Source: Marinobacterium iners DSM 11526 | GTDB taxonomy: Bacteria > Pseudomonadota > Gammaproteobacteria > Pseudomonadales > Balneatricaceae | DNA: 64,000 nt | Reading direction: 5' to 3' | NCBI RefSeq assembly: GCF_900107855.1 | Contig: NZ_FNRJ01000002.1 | Span: 70,453-134,452 of the forward strand | Shown: positions 28,227 to 37,794 of the stretch, piece by piece | How positions within the stretch are numbered: the stretch's first letter is position 1 | Layout of the letters: each line of letters begins with the position of its first letter | Notes under the pieces: generated by a model | What the model was told of the DNA's origin: nothing | What the model saw: only the letters and a program-made list of their open reading frames with translations | The model's database searches: none | Translations under genes and position numbers: made by a program

Positions 28227-29381
28227 TCAGCTCGCACTTTGCTGCGCTTTTTCCGGATATATCCAGATCAATGTCAACACAATAGCCACCGCAGCCGCTG
28301 CTGCCGCCAGCAGAAAACTCCACTGCCCCAAGCTGCTCCAGAGCTGCCCGGAAAGAATCGCACCCGCCGCTCCACCTGCGCCAAAGCCAAGAGATGAAAA
28401 CAGCGCCTGCCCACGCCCCTGAGTTGCATTCCCGAAATAATGCTGCACCAATGCAATCCCCACCGCATGCAGACTGCCAAAGGTCGCCGCATGCAGCAGC
28501 TGCGCAAACAGCATGACCGGCAGCAAGTCCGGCAGCATGGCGGTCAGACTCCAGCGCAGCACGCACAGCAGCAAACTGACCAGCATGATGTGACGCAGAC
28601 TGAATTGTCGCAACAAACGCGGCATAAGGATAAACAACAGAATCTCGGCCACCACCCCCAGCGCCCAAAGCAAACCGATCTCGCTGCGCGTATACCCTAG
28701 GTCCTGCATCATCACACTGTAGAAGGTGTAGTAAGGCCCGTGACTGAGCTGCACCAGAAAGCAGATGGCAAAAAAAGCGATCACCTGTGGCTGGCGTAGA
28801 ATGACACCGATCGCATCACCGCCATCGCCTGGTCGAGCAGGCCGCTCGGGAGGCGCGGGAATGATAAGCGTATTGAGCCAGATCAGTAGCATCAGCCCCA
28901 TTACCACCCAGGGCAGCACGGCAATGCCGACGAAATCCAACAGCCATCCGATCAGTACCACTGCAAGCACGAAGCCCACCGAACCCCAGACACGAATGCG
29001 ACTGTAGCGGGCTTTTTCCTTACCCAGATAGCCCAGGGTTATCACTTCAAATTGGGGCAGCACCGCGTTCCAGAAAAAACTGAAGCCCGCCATCACCAGC
29101 GCTATGCCCAGTGCACTGGTCTGCCAGAATACAAGGATGAAGATCAGCCAGGTTGCCAATGCTCCGAAGCGAACAATTCGCACCCGCTGTCCGGTTCTGT
29201 CCGCAAGCCAGCCCCACAGGTTGGGCGCTATGACTCGCGACACATGGAGTATGCCCATCAGCCAGCCGATCGCAGTGGCGCCAAAACTCAGCGACTGCAA
29301 CCACAGGGTCCAATAGGGGACCAGTGTGCCCAACAGGGCAAAATAGAAAAAATAGAAGCCGGACAGGCGGACATGAGGCAT
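28227..29381 (-). CDS. MFS transporter, HcaT-like (PPP family)
   Basis: A 384-aa inner-membrane carrier with about 12 hydrophobic spans. The N-terminal LSGFYFFYFALLGTLVPYW, the loop GWLADRTGQRVRIVR and RIRVWGSVGFVLAVVLIG resemble the 3-phenylpropionate/nucleoside-type MFS branch (HcaT, YcaD-like). The substrate cannot be told. It is preceded by the speE terminator and followed by the phaR promoter, so it is probably transcribed alone. No catabolic genes are nearby to suggest a substrate. Confidence 0.8.
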   Translation of the reverse strand: MPHVRLSGFYFFYFALLGTLVPYWTLWLQSLSFGATAIGWLMGILHVSRVIAPNLWGWLADRTGQRVRIVRFGALATWLIFILVFWQTSALGIALVMAGFSFFWNAVLPQFEVITLGYLGKEKARYSRIRVWGSVGFVLAVVLIGWLLDFVGIAVLPWVVMGLMLLIWLNTLIIPAPPERPARPGDGGDAIGVILRQPQVIAFFAICFLVQLSHGPYYTFYSVMMQDLGYTRSEIGLLWALGVVAEILLFILMPRLLRQFSLRHIMLVSLLLCVLRWSLTAMLPDLLPVMLFAQLLHAATFGSLHAVGIALVQHYFGNATQGRGQALFSSLGFGAGGAAGAILSGQLWSSLGQWSFLLAAAAAAVAIVLTLIWIYPEKAQQSAS

Positions 29382-29395
29382 AGGTCAAAACCACG

Positions 29396-29420
29396 AAAAA
29401 GCCGGCACTGTGGCCGGCTT
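29396..29420 (-). terminator. Terminator after speE
   Basis: AAGCCGGC and GCCGGCTT form a perfect 8-base stem (29399-29420). The minus-strand T-run lies at 29400-29396. A second hairpin, CTGACGC-GA-GCGTCAG (29433-29448), lies just upstream and contains the speE stop codon. Confidence 0.85.
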
Positions 29421-29444
29421 GGAAGATCGAGTCTGACGCGAGCG

Positions 29445-30302
29445 TCAGAGTGAATCCAGTGCGGTCACAACATATTGCGGCAGTGCAAAACTGGCAACAT
29501 GCAACGCCGGATTGTAGTAACGGGTGTAAATCTCGCTGGCCTCATAGCGCATCTGAACAGTGTTCAGATCAAGCTGACGCAACGCCGGATTATCCGTCGC
29601 CCAAGCAAAAGTCATCACACCGCCCGCATAGGTGGGCACTGCCGCATTGTAGAAGGTTTGATCGGCAAAATAGGGGCCCAGACGCCGGCGGGTTGTGAGA
29701 ATTTCATCCGGTTGCATGAACGGCACACCGTTTTGTGCCACAAATACACCGCCTTCATTCAGGCAACGCTTGCAGCCTTCATAGAAGCGACTGGAGAACA
29801 ACACCTCACCCGGCCCAACCGGATCGGTACAGTCAGAGATGATCACGTCGAATGTTTCCTGACATTCGCTCACGAACTCAACGCCGTCCGCAATCACGAT
29901 ATTGGCGCGTGGATCATCGAAAGCGCCTGCGGAATGATTGGGCAGGTACTGACGACACATGTCGATCACGGCTTGATCAATTTCGACCTGAGTGACATGC
30001 TCAACACTGGCATGCTTGAGCACCTCGCGCAGAATACCGCCGTCTCCACCGCCAATGATCAGGACACGCCTGGCATCGCCGTGCGCCAGCAGTGGCACGT
30101 GAGTCATCATCTCATGGTAAATGAACTCATCACGCTCCGTGGTCTGAATAATGCCATCAAGCGCCATCACCGTACCGAACTCCCGGTTACGGAAGATGAT
30201 CAGCTCCTGATGTTCGGTTCGGTGTTCAAACAACACCTGATCCAGCGTAAAGCTCTGACCGTAACCTGCGTACAACTTCTCAACGTAGGTAGTCGTCGTC
30301 AT
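29445..30302 (-). CDS. speE: Spermidine synthase SpeE
   Basis: Transfers aminopropyl from decarboxylated SAM to putrescine. It is 285 aa. The decarboxy-SAM loop is [13 protein letters not shown] near residue 82, and the catalytic Asp lies in [15 protein letters not shown] near 155. Polyamine-pocket segments [10 protein letters not shown] and TYAGGVMTF are present. The start is ATG 30302 (the TTG 3 bases earlier is not needed), with AAGGTGA 6-7 bases before it inside the speD end. It overlaps speD by 23 bases. Confidence 0.97.
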   Translation of the reverse strand: MTTTTYVEKLYAGYGQSFTLDQVLFEHRTEHQELIIFRNREFGTVMALDGIIQTTERDEFIYHEMMTHVPLLAHGDARRVLIIGGGDGGILREVLKHASVEHVTQVEIDQAVIDMCRQYLPNHSAGAFDDPRANIVIADGVEFVSECQETFDVIISDCTDPVGPGEVLFSSRFYEGCKRCLNEGGVFVAQNGVPFMQPDEILTTRRRLGPYFADQTFYNAAVPTYAGGVMTFAWATDNPALRQLDLNTVQMRYEASEIYTRYYNPALHVASFALPQYVVTALDSL

Positions 30303-30777
30303 CAATGCTCACCTTGCCTCGGAGGATCTCTTCAACTTCAACCTTTGACGGGGCAAAGGCTGCTTCCAGTACCGGAATGGCTTTGGCCGGCTCCGATTCG
30401 CCACACATGAACACATCGAATGCCGCAAAGTTACGCTCCGGCCAGGTGTGTACACTGATATGGGATTCTGCCAACACCGCCACACCCGAGATACCGCCAT
30501 TGGGGGTAAAGTGATGCAGGTGAATGTGCAGCAGTGTTGCCTTGGCAGCCTTTACGGATTCACGCAGTGCCTTTTCCATCACTTCAAGATCATCCAGGCG
30601 GGAAGCGCCGCGCAGATCGATGATCAGATGAGTACCGGCATAGCGGTGTCCGTCGCGTTCAATGAAAAAGTCCAGACGCTCTTCATCGTCGCCCTGTGTG
30701 TAGGCTGGCCAATCAGCAACACTGCCTTCAACCTCTTGGTCGTTGACTTCTGACGCCAGGTCAATCGCTTCTTGCAT
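30280..30777 (-). CDS. speD: S-adenosylmethionine decarboxylase proenzyme SpeD
   Basis: Pyruvoyl enzyme that supplies decarboxylated SAM to SpeE. It is 165 aa from ATG 30777. Self-cleavage is expected between Glu104 and Ser105 in [13 protein letters not shown], with Ser105 becoming the pyruvoyl group. The conserved [14 protein letters not shown] lies just before it. The protein is of the short bacterial type with an acidic N-terminal extension (residues 1-40) and a C-terminal tail. The frame extends to 30825, but GGAG lies 9 bases before ATG 30777. The long structured leader is described separately. Confidence 0.93.
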   Translation of the reverse strand: MQEAIDLASEVNDQEVEGSVADWPAYTQGDDEERLDFFIERDGHRYAGTHLIIDLRGASRLDDLEVMEKALRESVKAAKATLLHIHLHHFTPNGGISGVAVLAESHISVHTWPERNFAAFDVFMCGESEPAKAIPVLEAAFAPSKVEVEEILRGKVSIDDDDYLR

Positions 30778-30798
30778 GGGGAGTGACTCCAGACAAGC

Positions 30799-30814
30799 CT
30801 GTGCTTGCGCACAG
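30799..30814 (-). promoter_or_regulatory. GNRA-type hairpin just before the speD SD
   Basis: On the minus strand, CTGTGC-GCAA-GCACAG forms a perfect 6-base stem with a GCAA tetraloop. It ends 8 bases before the GGAG (30790-30787) of speD, immediately after the T-run of the leader terminator. Confidence 0.6.
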
Positions 30815-30845
30815 ATAAAAAACAAAAACCCAACCTCTCAGGTTG
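30815..30845 (-). terminator. Terminator-like hairpin in the speD leader (possible attenuator)
   Basis: On the minus strand, CAACCT-GAG-AGGTTG (30845-30831) is followed by GGTTTTTGTTTTTTA (30830-30816). It lies 38 bases before speD and 215 bases after aroC. It could end the aroC transcript, attenuate speDE, or end a small RNA of about 140 bases. CCCAACC at 30941-30935 is complementary to the GGTTGGG of the 3' arm (30835-30829), a possible anti-terminator pairing. Confidence 0.6.
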
Positions 30846-30962
30846 CGCTGAACCCTGCAGCAGCGCCAGTAAAAGTCGAAGGGCGTATATTCAGACACCT
30901 TCTCAGCGCGTTACAGATTTCGCACACCCCAAAGGGTTGGGACGTAGGGAATTTCTGCCGCA

Positions 30963-30990
30963 TTTATACCGCGTTATGCTTAAATTTCAA
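30963..30990 (-). promoter_or_regulatory. Sigma-70-type promoter for speDE
   Basis: On the minus strand, TTGAAA (30990-30985) and TATAAA (30968-30963) are 16 bases apart. Transcription from about 30956 gives a leader of about 180 bases before speD. Confidence 0.65.
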
Positions 30991-31059
30991 GCAAAAAACG
31001 GCTTGCAGTCAGAAAAAATTAATATTGCTCCATTAAACTCAAAGGGTTACAAACCTGAC

Positions 31060-32151
31060 TCAGCTCAGCACCGGAAGGTTTGTCTCAACATCTCCATTCT
31101 GACCACGATCACGCAGAAGGTGATCCAGTAGTACTATGGCCATCATCGCCTCGGCAATGGGGGTTGCGCGGATGCCGACGCAAGGGTCATGCCGCCCCTT
31201 GGTCACCACCTCAATCGCTTCGCCAGAAGCGTTGATGCTTCGACCCGGCAAACGCAGACTGGAGGTTGGCTTAAGCGCGATATGCGCCTCAATGGCCTGC
31301 CCCGTCGAAATGCCACCCAGAATGCCGCCAGCATGATTGGAAAGAAATCCCTCAGGCGTCATCTCATCACGGTGCTCGGTACCCTTCTGATTTACCACGG
31401 CAAAACCGTCACCAATCTCGACACCTTTGACCGCATTAATGCTCATCAAGGCATGTGCCAGATCGGCATCCAGTCTATCAAAGATCGGCTCCCCGAGCCC
31501 GACCGGCACACCGGAGGCCTGCACGGAGATACGCGCACCGATGGAGTTACCCTCCTTGCGCAGCTCATCCATGTAGACTTCCATCTGTGCAGCCGCGTCT
31601 GCATCTGGCGAGAAGAAGGGGTTATTATCCACCTCATTCCAGTCGAAGCGACTCATGTCGATCACGATCGGCCCAAGCTGGGACAGGTAGCCACGCACCT
31701 GCACACCTTTCTGAGCCAGTACTTTCTTGGCGATGGCGCCTGCAGCAACACGCATGGCGGTTTCCCGTGCCGAAGAACGACCACCGCCACGGTAATCACG
31801 AAAACCATACTTGTGCGAATACACATAATCTGCGTGTGCCGGGCGGAAGGTCTCGGCAATATTGGAATAGTCCTTTGAGCGCTGATCAGTATTTTCGATC
31901 AACAATCCAATCGGAGTGCCCGTGGTCTTGCCCTCGAACACACCGGACAGGATTCGCACCTGATCCGGCTCACGACGCTGAGTGGTGTGGCGTGATGTAC
32001 CCGGCTTGCGGCGATCCAGGTCCGCCTGAAGATCCGCTTCACTCAGCTCAATCCCCGGAGGACAGCCATCCACTATGCAGCCCAGTGCCGGCCCGTGGCT
32101 TTCGCCGAAAGTAGTGACGGTAAAGAGTTTGCCAAAGCTGTTACCCGACAT
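31060..32151 (-). CDS. aroC: Chorismate synthase AroC
   Basis: Makes chorismate from EPSP, the end of the shikimate pathway; needs reduced FMN. It is 363 aa. Signature segments are [19 protein letters not shown] at the N-terminus, [21 protein letters not shown]-type ([13 protein letters not shown]) near 125, and [17 protein letters not shown] near 250. The phenotype-linked Ser and His residues are in these segments. It starts 17 bases after the prmB stop and is probably cotranscribed with it. Confidence 0.98.
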   Translation of the reverse strand: MSGNSFGKLFTVTTFGESHGPALGCIVDGCPPGIELSEADLQADLDRRKPGTSRHTTQRREPDQVRILSGVFEGKTTGTPIGLLIENTDQRSKDYSNIAETFRPAHADYVYSHKYGFRDYRGGGRSSARETAMRVAAGAIAKKVLAQKGVQVRGYLSQLGPIVIDMSRFDWNEVDNNPFFSPDADAAAQMEVYMDELRKEGNSIGARISVQASGVPVGLGEPIFDRLDADLAHALMSINAVKGVEIGDGFAVVNQKGTEHRDEMTPEGFLSNHAGGILGGISTGQAIEAHIALKPTSSLRLPGRSINASGEAIEVVTKGRHDPCVGIRATPIAEAMMAIVLLDHLLRDRGQNGDVETNLPVLS

Positions 32152-32168
32152 ACGCTATCTCTGTAGGT

Positions 32169-33086
32169 TCATAAAAGCGCCGCATGAGCCCGCAGCTCTG
32201 CCGCTGTAATGGTAAATACGCCGTTGCCACCGGCATCCAATTCGACCCAAATCAACGGCAGCTCAGGATAGGCCTGCATCAGATGCACCTCTGAGTTGCC
32301 GACCTCAACCACCAGCAGGCCTTCATCAGTCATGTGGTCGGCCGCTTCGCGCAAAATGCGGCGGGTGATATCAAGCCCATCATCACCAGAACCCAGCGCC
32401 AGACCCGGCTCATGTTGATACTCGGCCGGCATACTGGCCAGGTCATCTGCATCCACATACGGAGGGTTACTCACGATTAGATCGTATCGCTCACCCTGCA
32501 GGTTCTCGAACAGATCACCTTGGCGGGCCGACACCCTATCACCCAATTGATGACGTTCGATATTGCGCTGAGCCACTTCAAGCGCATCGGTGGAGATATC
32601 AGCGAGGTCAACCTCAGCCTCCTCAAAGGCATAGGCACAGGCGATACCGATACAGCCACTGCCGGTGCAGAGATCCAGAATCCGGTTAACCGACCCGGGG
32701 CGCAGCCAGGGTTCAAAACCGGTCTCAATCAACTGCGCAATGGGTGAGCGCGGGATCAACACACGCTCGTCGACATGAAACGGCAACCCCATAAACCAAG
32801 CTTCACCCGTGATGTAAGGCAGAGGGCGCCGCAGCTCCACTCGCTGGTGCACATAATCCAGTACGCGCTCTTTTTCGGTTTGGGTCAGGCGCGCATCGAG
32901 CACGACAGGATCGGTATCCCAGGGAAGATGCACCGCATTGAGCACCAGTTGACTGGCTTCGTCCCAGGCGGTCACATGACCGTGCCCAAACCAGACTTGA
33001 TGCTGATGGAAAGCCGATACCGACCAGCGGATATAATCACGCAGGGTATGCAGTTCGGAAGTAATCGCCACTTGATCCGGATTCAT
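32169..33086 (-). CDS. prmB: Ribosomal protein L3 N5-glutamine methyltransferase PrmB
   Basis: SAM-dependent methyltransferase of the PrmC/HemK family acting on L3 glutamine. It is 305 aa. The SAM site is [16 protein letters not shown] near residue 138, and the substrate-glutamine motif NPPY lies in [14 protein letters not shown] near 205. The N-terminal helical domain carries [19 protein letters not shown], typical of PrmB rather than PrmC. The prmB-aroC order and divergent smrB are the usual arrangement. Confidence 0.95.
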   Translation of the reverse strand: MNPDQVAITSELHTLRDYIRWSVSAFHQHQVWFGHGHVTAWDEASQLVLNAVHLPWDTDPVVLDARLTQTEKERVLDYVHQRVELRRPLPYITGEAWFMGLPFHVDERVLIPRSPIAQLIETGFEPWLRPGSVNRILDLCTGSGCIGIACAYAFEEAEVDLADISTDALEVAQRNIERHQLGDRVSARQGDLFENLQGERYDLIVSNPPYVDADDLASMPAEYQHEPGLALGSGDDGLDITRRILREAADHMTDEGLLVVEVGNSEVHLMQAYPELPLIWVELDAGGNGVFTITAAELRAHAALL

Positions 33087-33156
33087 CTCTCGCCCGATAA
33101 TGCGGAATTATGTTGATTCAGGCCGGTTATGTTAATGAAATCCCCCGTTGAACGCC

Positions 33157-33732
33157 ATGTCTTATCCTTCTGACCAGGAGCAGGACGACGATCTCGACTT
33201 CGACTCTGCCATGCAGGGCGTTACACGGATACGTCACGATCGCCATGTAGACCCCGATGCGGGCAAGCTGAAGCTGCGACGCAAACAGGACAGCGCCACT
33301 CGCTTTCGCCGGCAGGCCGCTGAACAGGAGGTTGAACAGGTGATTGATGGCCTGTCGTCTGAAGCTTCCCAGATCGTCGATTCTGCCGATGAGCTGCTGT
33401 TTGCGGCTCCCGGCGTTCAGCTGCGGCTGCTCAAGCGCCTGCGACTTGGCCACCTGCCCTGGGAGGCCGGGCTTGACCTGCACGGCTATACGGTCGAGGC
33501 GGCCCGGGATGAACTCAGCGGATTCATTCGAGACGCATCGCGCCAACAGCTGCGCTGTGTACTGATTATCCATGGCAAGGCCTACACTCAGCCCGGCCAG
33601 CCAGCCCTGCTCAAGTCATGCGTCAACGACTGGCTGCGCCAGTTGCACGATGTACTGGCTTTCAGCTCTGCCCAGCCACGGGATGGAGGTACCGGCGCGG
33701 TTTATGTACTGCTCCGCAGGAAGGGAGGCTGA
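33157..33732 (+). CDS. smrB: Smr-domain endonuclease SmrB
   Basis: A 191-aa protein with an acidic N-terminus, a central helical region and a C-terminal Smr domain (about 105-190). Domain motifs are LDLHGYTVEAARDEL, VLIIHGKA and GGTGAVYVLLRRK, with DLHG and the HGK loop intact. SmrB cleaves mRNA at collided ribosomes in E. coli. It is divergent from prmB, as in E. coli. The start ATG 33157 is preferred over the TTG at 33148; no good SD is visible. Confidence 0.93.
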   Translation: MSYPSDQEQDDDLDFDSAMQGVTRIRHDRHVDPDAGKLKLRRKQDSATRFRRQAAEQEVEQVIDGLSSEASQIVDSADELLFAAPGVQLRLLKRLRLGHLPWEAGLDLHGYTVEAARDELSGFIRDASRQQLRCVLIIHGKAYTQPGQPALLKSCVNDWLRQLHDVLAFSSAQPRDGGTGAVYVLLRRKGG

Positions 33733-33852
33733 GCTTTTCCTCCGTTTCCGGACAAGCTCTGCTATGATGCAGATGTTGTGAATCTGACCTCTTATTTCCG
33801 GCCCCCCGCCTTCAGGGCATGCAGGCCGGTAACGCTGATGCTGGGACCTGCG

Positions 33853-34917
33853 ATGATCGATCTTCACAAATATCTTAACCTGATGGCGGATACCAGTGCA
33901 TCAGATCTGTTCCTGAGTACCCACACTCCGATCCAGATCAAGGTTGAAGGCAGTATGCGTGAGGTTGATACAACCCCACTGCCCCCCGGCTCCACTGAAG
34001 AACTGTCCAACCGTTTGATGACCAACCATCAGCAGGAACAGTTCAAACGTGAGCTGGAAATGAATTTTGCCTATGACGTACCCGATACCGGTCGCTTCAG
34101 GGTGAACGTCTACCGACAGCGCGGTGATGTTGCACTGGTGATTCGCATGATTCGCCACAAGATTCCATCCATTGAAGAACTGAATCTGCCCTCGATTCTG
34201 AAAAGTCTGGTAATGTTGCGCAGCGGACTGGTACTACTGGTCGGCTCAACCGGCTCAGGCAAGTCAACCTCGCTGGCTTCGATGATTGAATATCGTAACC
34301 AGCGCACTACCGGCCACATCCTCACCATCGAGGACCCGATTGAATTTTTGCACACCAACCGAAAATCCCTGATCAATCAACGCGAAGTGGGTGTCGATAC
34401 CCTGTCCTACAGCAATGCCCTGAAGAATGCTCTGCGCGAAGCCCCGGATGTAATCCTGATTGGCGAGATCCGTGATCGAGAAACCATGGAACAGGCGATT
34501 CGCTACTCTGAAACCGGCCATCTGTGCATCTCAACCCTGCATGCCAACAACAGCGTTCAGGCTGTGGAGCATATCGTCAATTTCTTCCATGAAGCAGAAA
34601 TGCACAAGATCAACACGGACCTGTCACTCAACCTGAAGGGGGTCGTGGCCCAGCGGCTGATCCGGGATGTAAACGAGCGCCACATCCCAGCCACTGAAGT
34701 GATGATCAACACCCCCTATATCGCCAAACTGATTGCCCGTGGAGAGTATTCTCGTATCCGAGAAGCCATTGAACAGAGCAGCAACAGCGCCGCACACACC
34801 TTTGACGCCAACCTGTTGCATCTATATCAGGACGGCAAAATCACGCTCGAAGAGGCACTACACAACGCCGATTCACGCAACAATGTGTCACTGAGACTCA
34901 AGCTTCTGGGAGGCTGA
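33853..34917 (+). CDS. PilT/PilU-family type IV pilus ATPase, PilU-like
   Basis: Hexameric ATPase that helps retract type IV pili. It is 354 aa from ATG 33853. Walker A is GSTGSGKST near residue 137, the Asp/Walker B box is DVILIGEIRDRET near 204, and the His box is GHLCISTLHANN near 225. Sequence style (GHILTIEDPIEF, TEVMINTPYIA, SLRLKLLGG end) is closer to PilU than PilT. It stands alone between smrB and folE rather than next to pilT. The frame extends to 33778, but the conserved start is IDLHKYLNLMADTSASDLFL. FimV, encoded at 15.8-18.6 kb, belongs to the same pilus biology. Confidence 0.88.
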   Translation: MIDLHKYLNLMADTSASDLFLSTHTPIQIKVEGSMREVDTTPLPPGSTEELSNRLMTNHQQEQFKRELEMNFAYDVPDTGRFRVNVYRQRGDVALVIRMIRHKIPSIEELNLPSILKSLVMLRSGLVLLVGSTGSGKSTSLASMIEYRNQRTTGHILTIEDPIEFLHTNRKSLINQREVGVDTLSYSNALKNALREAPDVILIGEIRDRETMEQAIRYSETGHLCISTLHANNSVQAVEHIVNFFHEAEMHKINTDLSLNLKGVVAQRLIRDVNERHIPATEVMINTPYIAKLIARGEYSRIREAIEQSSNSAAHTFDANLLHLYQDGKITLEEALHNADSRNNVSLRLKLLGG

Positions 34918-34943
34918 TCCCCAACTCACAGCGCAACGGCCTT

Positions 34944-34970
34944 TACCCGAGTGCTCTGTTCGGGTATTTT
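34944..34970 (+). terminator. Terminator after the PilU-like gene
   Basis: TACCCGA and TCGGGTA form a 7-base stem with a 9-base loop, followed by TTTT. It lies 27 bases after the stop. Confidence 0.65.
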
Positions 34971-35016
34971 AACCGGTTTTCACCCAAGCCAGCCCCACTC
35001 CTGAGGAATGCAGCAG

Positions 35017-35556
35017 ATGGAAGCAGAATACGCCAGCATCATAGAACAGCTCGGAGAAGATATTGGCCGCGACGGTTTGCGTGACACGCCGGCACGTGCT
35101 GCCAAGGCGATGCGCTTTCTGACACGCGGTTACAACCAGAGCCTGGATGAGGTCGTCAATGGCGCCCTGTTTTCCTCAGATAACAGTGAAATGGTGTTGG
35201 TACGGGATATAGAGCTGTATTCCATGTGCGAACATCACCTGCTGCCGTTTATTGGCAAGGCGCATGTTGCCTATATCCCTCAGGGCAAGGTAGTAGGCCT
35301 GTCCAAAATCGCCCGCATTGTTGACATGTATGCACGCCGACTGCAGATCCAGGAAAACATGACTAAAGAAATTGCCGAAGCCATTCAGCAAGTTACGGAT
35401 GCAGCGGGCGTTGGGGTTGTGATTGAGGCACAGCATATGTGCATGATGATGCGCGGCGTGGAAAAGCAAAACGCCATGATGAAAACCTCAATGATGCTGG
35501 GCTCTTTCCGAGAAAACCCGGCAACCCGTACCGAGTTTCTGTCGTTGATTCGCTGA
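35017..35556 (+). CDS. folE: GTP cyclohydrolase I FolE
   Basis: First step of folate and pterin synthesis: GTP to dihydroneopterin triphosphate. It is 179 aa. The zinc ligands Cys and His lie in [11 protein letters not shown] near residue 70, and the second Cys in [10 protein letters not shown] near 142. [20 protein letters not shown] is the family core. The frame begins at ATG 35008, but GAGGA at 35003-35007 touches that codon and is 9 bases before ATG 35017, so the latter is preferred. Confidence 0.96.
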   Translation: MEAEYASIIEQLGEDIGRDGLRDTPARAAKAMRFLTRGYNQSLDEVVNGALFSSDNSEMVLVRDIELYSMCEHHLLPFIGKAHVAYIPQGKVVGLSKIARIVDMYARRLQIQENMTKEIAEAIQQVTDAAGVGVVIEAQHMCMMMRGVEKQNAMMKTSMMLGSFRENPATRTEFLSLIR

Positions 35557-35559
35557 CCC

Positions 35560-35600
35560 AAAAAACCAGGGGTGGCCGCCCATATCAGCGGCCACTCCCC
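35560..35600 (-). terminator. Terminator between convergent folE and the DUF4892 gene
   Basis: GGGGTGGCCGC pairs with GCGGCCA-CT-CCCC (two unpaired bases) around a loop of 8. On the minus strand it is followed by CTGG and six T. It includes the last codons of the DUF4892 gene. On the plus strand no T-run follows, so it serves mainly the minus-strand unit. Confidence 0.7.
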
Positions 35601-36442
35601 CTTCGCATTACAACGATCGCAACCTGTCGTCGACTGCCCAGCACACTAGGTACGAGACTGCCAACACCTCTGGCCTTGAGCTGGCGCACATCGCCTCCCT
35701 TCTCCACCACCTGTCGCAACAAACGGTCGGCGGCTTCTTGAGACTGGCGCAGAGTCAGCTCCAGGTCCTGACCCTGCCAATGCACAACCAGCCACAACTC
35801 CTGCCCCGGCATGCCCCGCATCATATCCAGCACGGAAGCGACGGTTCGATCCGACGACTCAGGCCAGTTCTGAAGCTCAACATAACCCTGCTGTGCCAAC
35901 ACAGCTACAGGGTCGCTGATGGTCTGACTTTCATTTTCGAGCACATCCATGTGAAGAAAAACTCGGCCATTTCCTCTGCGTACGGCATAGAGTGCCACGT
36001 GAGCCTGATCCAGCCGCATGGCCACATAAGACTGTGTATTGTCGATCCCGTACAAACGTGACTGACCAAAGACGTCATTTGCCCAGATACTGCTCGGACC
36101 ACACTGGCGACCAGAACATTCAAACATCACCTGAGCCCCTCTGTCGTCAAGCTGGGCACGCAAGAAGCTGAACCCTGACTGAGGATCATAACCATCCGGC
36201 AGCTGCCAGGTCATACGTGACAGACTGGCCTGAAGCCTCTGATCACGGTCCGTACGAATCCGGCCGTTAATTTTCATGATGCCACTGAGCATCAGGCGAT
36301 AGTCTGGCTCCTGTCGCTGCTCTGAGCTGATCAGCTGAGATTGCGGAAAAGGATTCAGCTGCAGAGGAATCTCAAACTCGGCTGCCTGCAGCGCGGGGGT
36401 AACCAGCAATAATAGCGCTAGCGTCTTCAGATACTGTTTCAT
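35585..36442 (-). CDS. DUF4892-family exported protein
   Basis: A 285-aa protein with a clear signal peptide (residues 1-20, ending LQAA), so it is periplasmic or outer-surface. The body resembles the DUF4892 family of gammaproteobacteria; the C-terminal part (about 205-260, LELTLRQSQEAADRLLRQVVEKG) is repeat-like helical. Two cysteines (FECSGRQCG, near 105-112) could form a disulfide. Function is unknown. It is 31 bases after the hydrolase gene in the gpsA-sixA-hydrolase run and ends at a terminator. Confidence 0.75.
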   Translation of the reverse strand: MKQYLKTLALLLLVTPALQAAEFEIPLQLNPFPQSQLISSEQRQEPDYRLMLSGIMKINGRIRTDRDQRLQASLSRMTWQLPDGYDPQSGFSFLRAQLDDRGAQVMFECSGRQCGPSSIWANDVFGQSRLYGIDNTQSYVAMRLDQAHVALYAVRRGNGRVFLHMDVLENESQTISDPVAVLAQQGYVELQNWPESSDRTVASVLDMMRGMPGQELWLVVHWQGQDLELTLRQSQEAADRLLRQVVEKGGDVRQLKARGVGSLVPSVLGSRRQVAIVVMRRGSGR

Positions 36443-36473
36443 GCCTGGCTCCTTCCTCTGCGCCGCGCGGGGT

Positions 36474-37322
36474 TCAGAGCGCTGCGTAAAAACGGTTGAT
36501 GGCCTGTGCTATTGTCTCGCTTACACCCTGCTCCAGGTGCAGATGATGCCCTCCTTCAAGGGTTAGCCGTTGCAGTCCATTAATGCAGCCAGCTCTTGCC
36601 TGGGTCAAATCGGTTGCCACTCCTCCGGTGCCCAGCACCAGCAGTGACGGGCAACTGATACGCAGCAGGAACGCTCTTACCTGCTCTTCACTCATCCGTA
36701 ATACGGAGGGCAGGTTAAGGGCTGGATCACTGCGCCAGCGAAACCCCCTTGCAGTATGGACTATGGAACGTTCGACCAGCCAGCGCGCTGCCTGTTCCCC
36801 AACCGGAAAGCGACCATTGATCCGAGCAGCTACGGCTTCTTCAATACTGGCATAGAACCGAGGTTTACGATTGCGACGACTGCGCCTGCGGATTGCCTGC
36901 GCCATCTGCTCCGGAAGGTCTGTCGGTGCATCCACCAGAGGCCCCAGCCCCTCAAGTAGAATCAGGCTCTCGACCCGCTCAGGCATGGCACCGGCGAGAA
37001 GACTGCTGATACTGGCTCCCATGGAGTGCCCCAGCAGATGAAACGTCTGCCAGTTGAGCTCGTCGGCAACCGCTACCACATCTGACAGGTTATCCCAGAT
37101 GTAGTAAGGCATGCTGGCGGGACGATGGTCGGAAAAACCGTGCCCCATCAGGTCCAGCGCCACCAATCGCACACCCTCAAGCGCCGGCTCAAGCGCCTTG
37201 AAAGTAGCTGCATTATCCAGCCATCCATGCAGCGCCAAAACAGGCAGCCCGTCTTCAGGGCCGGTTGCCCGTGCCGCTATCAGATGGCCGTTCACTTCAA
37301 ATCTGAGTTCATCTGCCTGCAT
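36474..37322 (-). CDS. Alpha/beta hydrolase
   Basis: A 282-aa serine hydrolase of unknown substrate. The oxyanion segment is LALHGWLDNAATF near residue 35, the nucleophile Ser lies in LLGHSMGAS near 103, and the His lies in LEGGHHLHLEQ near 262. The cap region is Arg-rich (RRRSRRNRKPRFYAS, about 150-165). The frame begins at 37349, but GGGAG lies 6 bases before ATG 37322. It overlaps the sixA end by 14 bases, so it is coupled to sixA. Confidence 0.88.
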   Translation of the reverse strand: MQADELRFEVNGHLIAARATGPEDGLPVLALHGWLDNAATFKALEPALEGVRLVALDLMGHGFSDHRPASMPYYIWDNLSDVVAVADELNWQTFHLLGHSMGASISSLLAGAMPERVESLILLEGLGPLVDAPTDLPEQMAQAIRRRSRRNRKPRFYASIEEAVAARINGRFPVGEQAARWLVERSIVHTARGFRWRSDPALNLPSVLRMSEEQVRAFLLRISCPSLLVLGTGGVATDLTQARAGCINGLQRLTLEGGHHLHLEQGVSETIAQAINRFYAAL

Positions 37323-37794
37323 GATCATCTCCCTGCACGGCACCATCACACCCGTTCAGCAGCCTGGCCATACCCCGAGCCGGCCAATCAAGCTCCAGCA
37401 GTGCACCGCTGCAGGGCGATACCACCTGCCCATACAGATTTCCGTCCGTAAGCCAGCTGATCAACTGACCACAAAGCGGCTGATGGGTGACCACAATGAG
37501 TGACCCTTGATCCGAGAAATACGGTTCAAGGGCTGTCGCAGCTACAGGAGCATTACCCTTGGCTGTCAGCGAATCATTCAGTACCAACCGAGCACCCAGC
37601 CCTTGAGCCATGATTTCAGCGGTTTGTTGCGCCCGTCGCCATGGACTGGTAACGATACAGGCTCCAGGCAGCATATTGACAACCCGAGAAGCCATGGCAG
37701 CCGCCTGTCGCTCACCCACGGGCGTCAGCACCCGGTCAGGATCAAGATCTCCACCGGCTACCGCTTGTGCATGTCGCAGCAAAAGCAGCTTCAT
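37309..37794 (-). CDS. sixA: Phosphohistidine phosphatase SixA
   Basis: A 161-aa histidine phosphatase. The catalytic His lies in LLLRHAQA (RHA in place of the usual RHG), the phosphate-binding Arg in [13 protein letters not shown], and the second His in [12 protein letters not shown]. SixA removes phosphate from phospho-His proteins of the phosphotransfer systems. It overlaps gpsA by 4 bases (ATGA) and the hydrolase by 14. Confidence 0.92.
   Translation of the reverse strand: MKLLLLRHAQAVAGGDLDPDRVLTPVGERQAAAMASRVVNMLPGACIVTSPWRRAQQTAEIMAQGLGARLVLNDSLTAKGNAPVAATALEPYFSDQGSLIVVTHQPLCGQLISWLTDGNLYGQVVSPCSGALLELDWPARGMARLLNGCDGAVQGDDHAGR

Noticed and set aside
29475-30410. 311-aa plus-strand frame across speE and speD
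   Set aside because: Antisense to two certain enzymes; composition looks like a mirrored gene.
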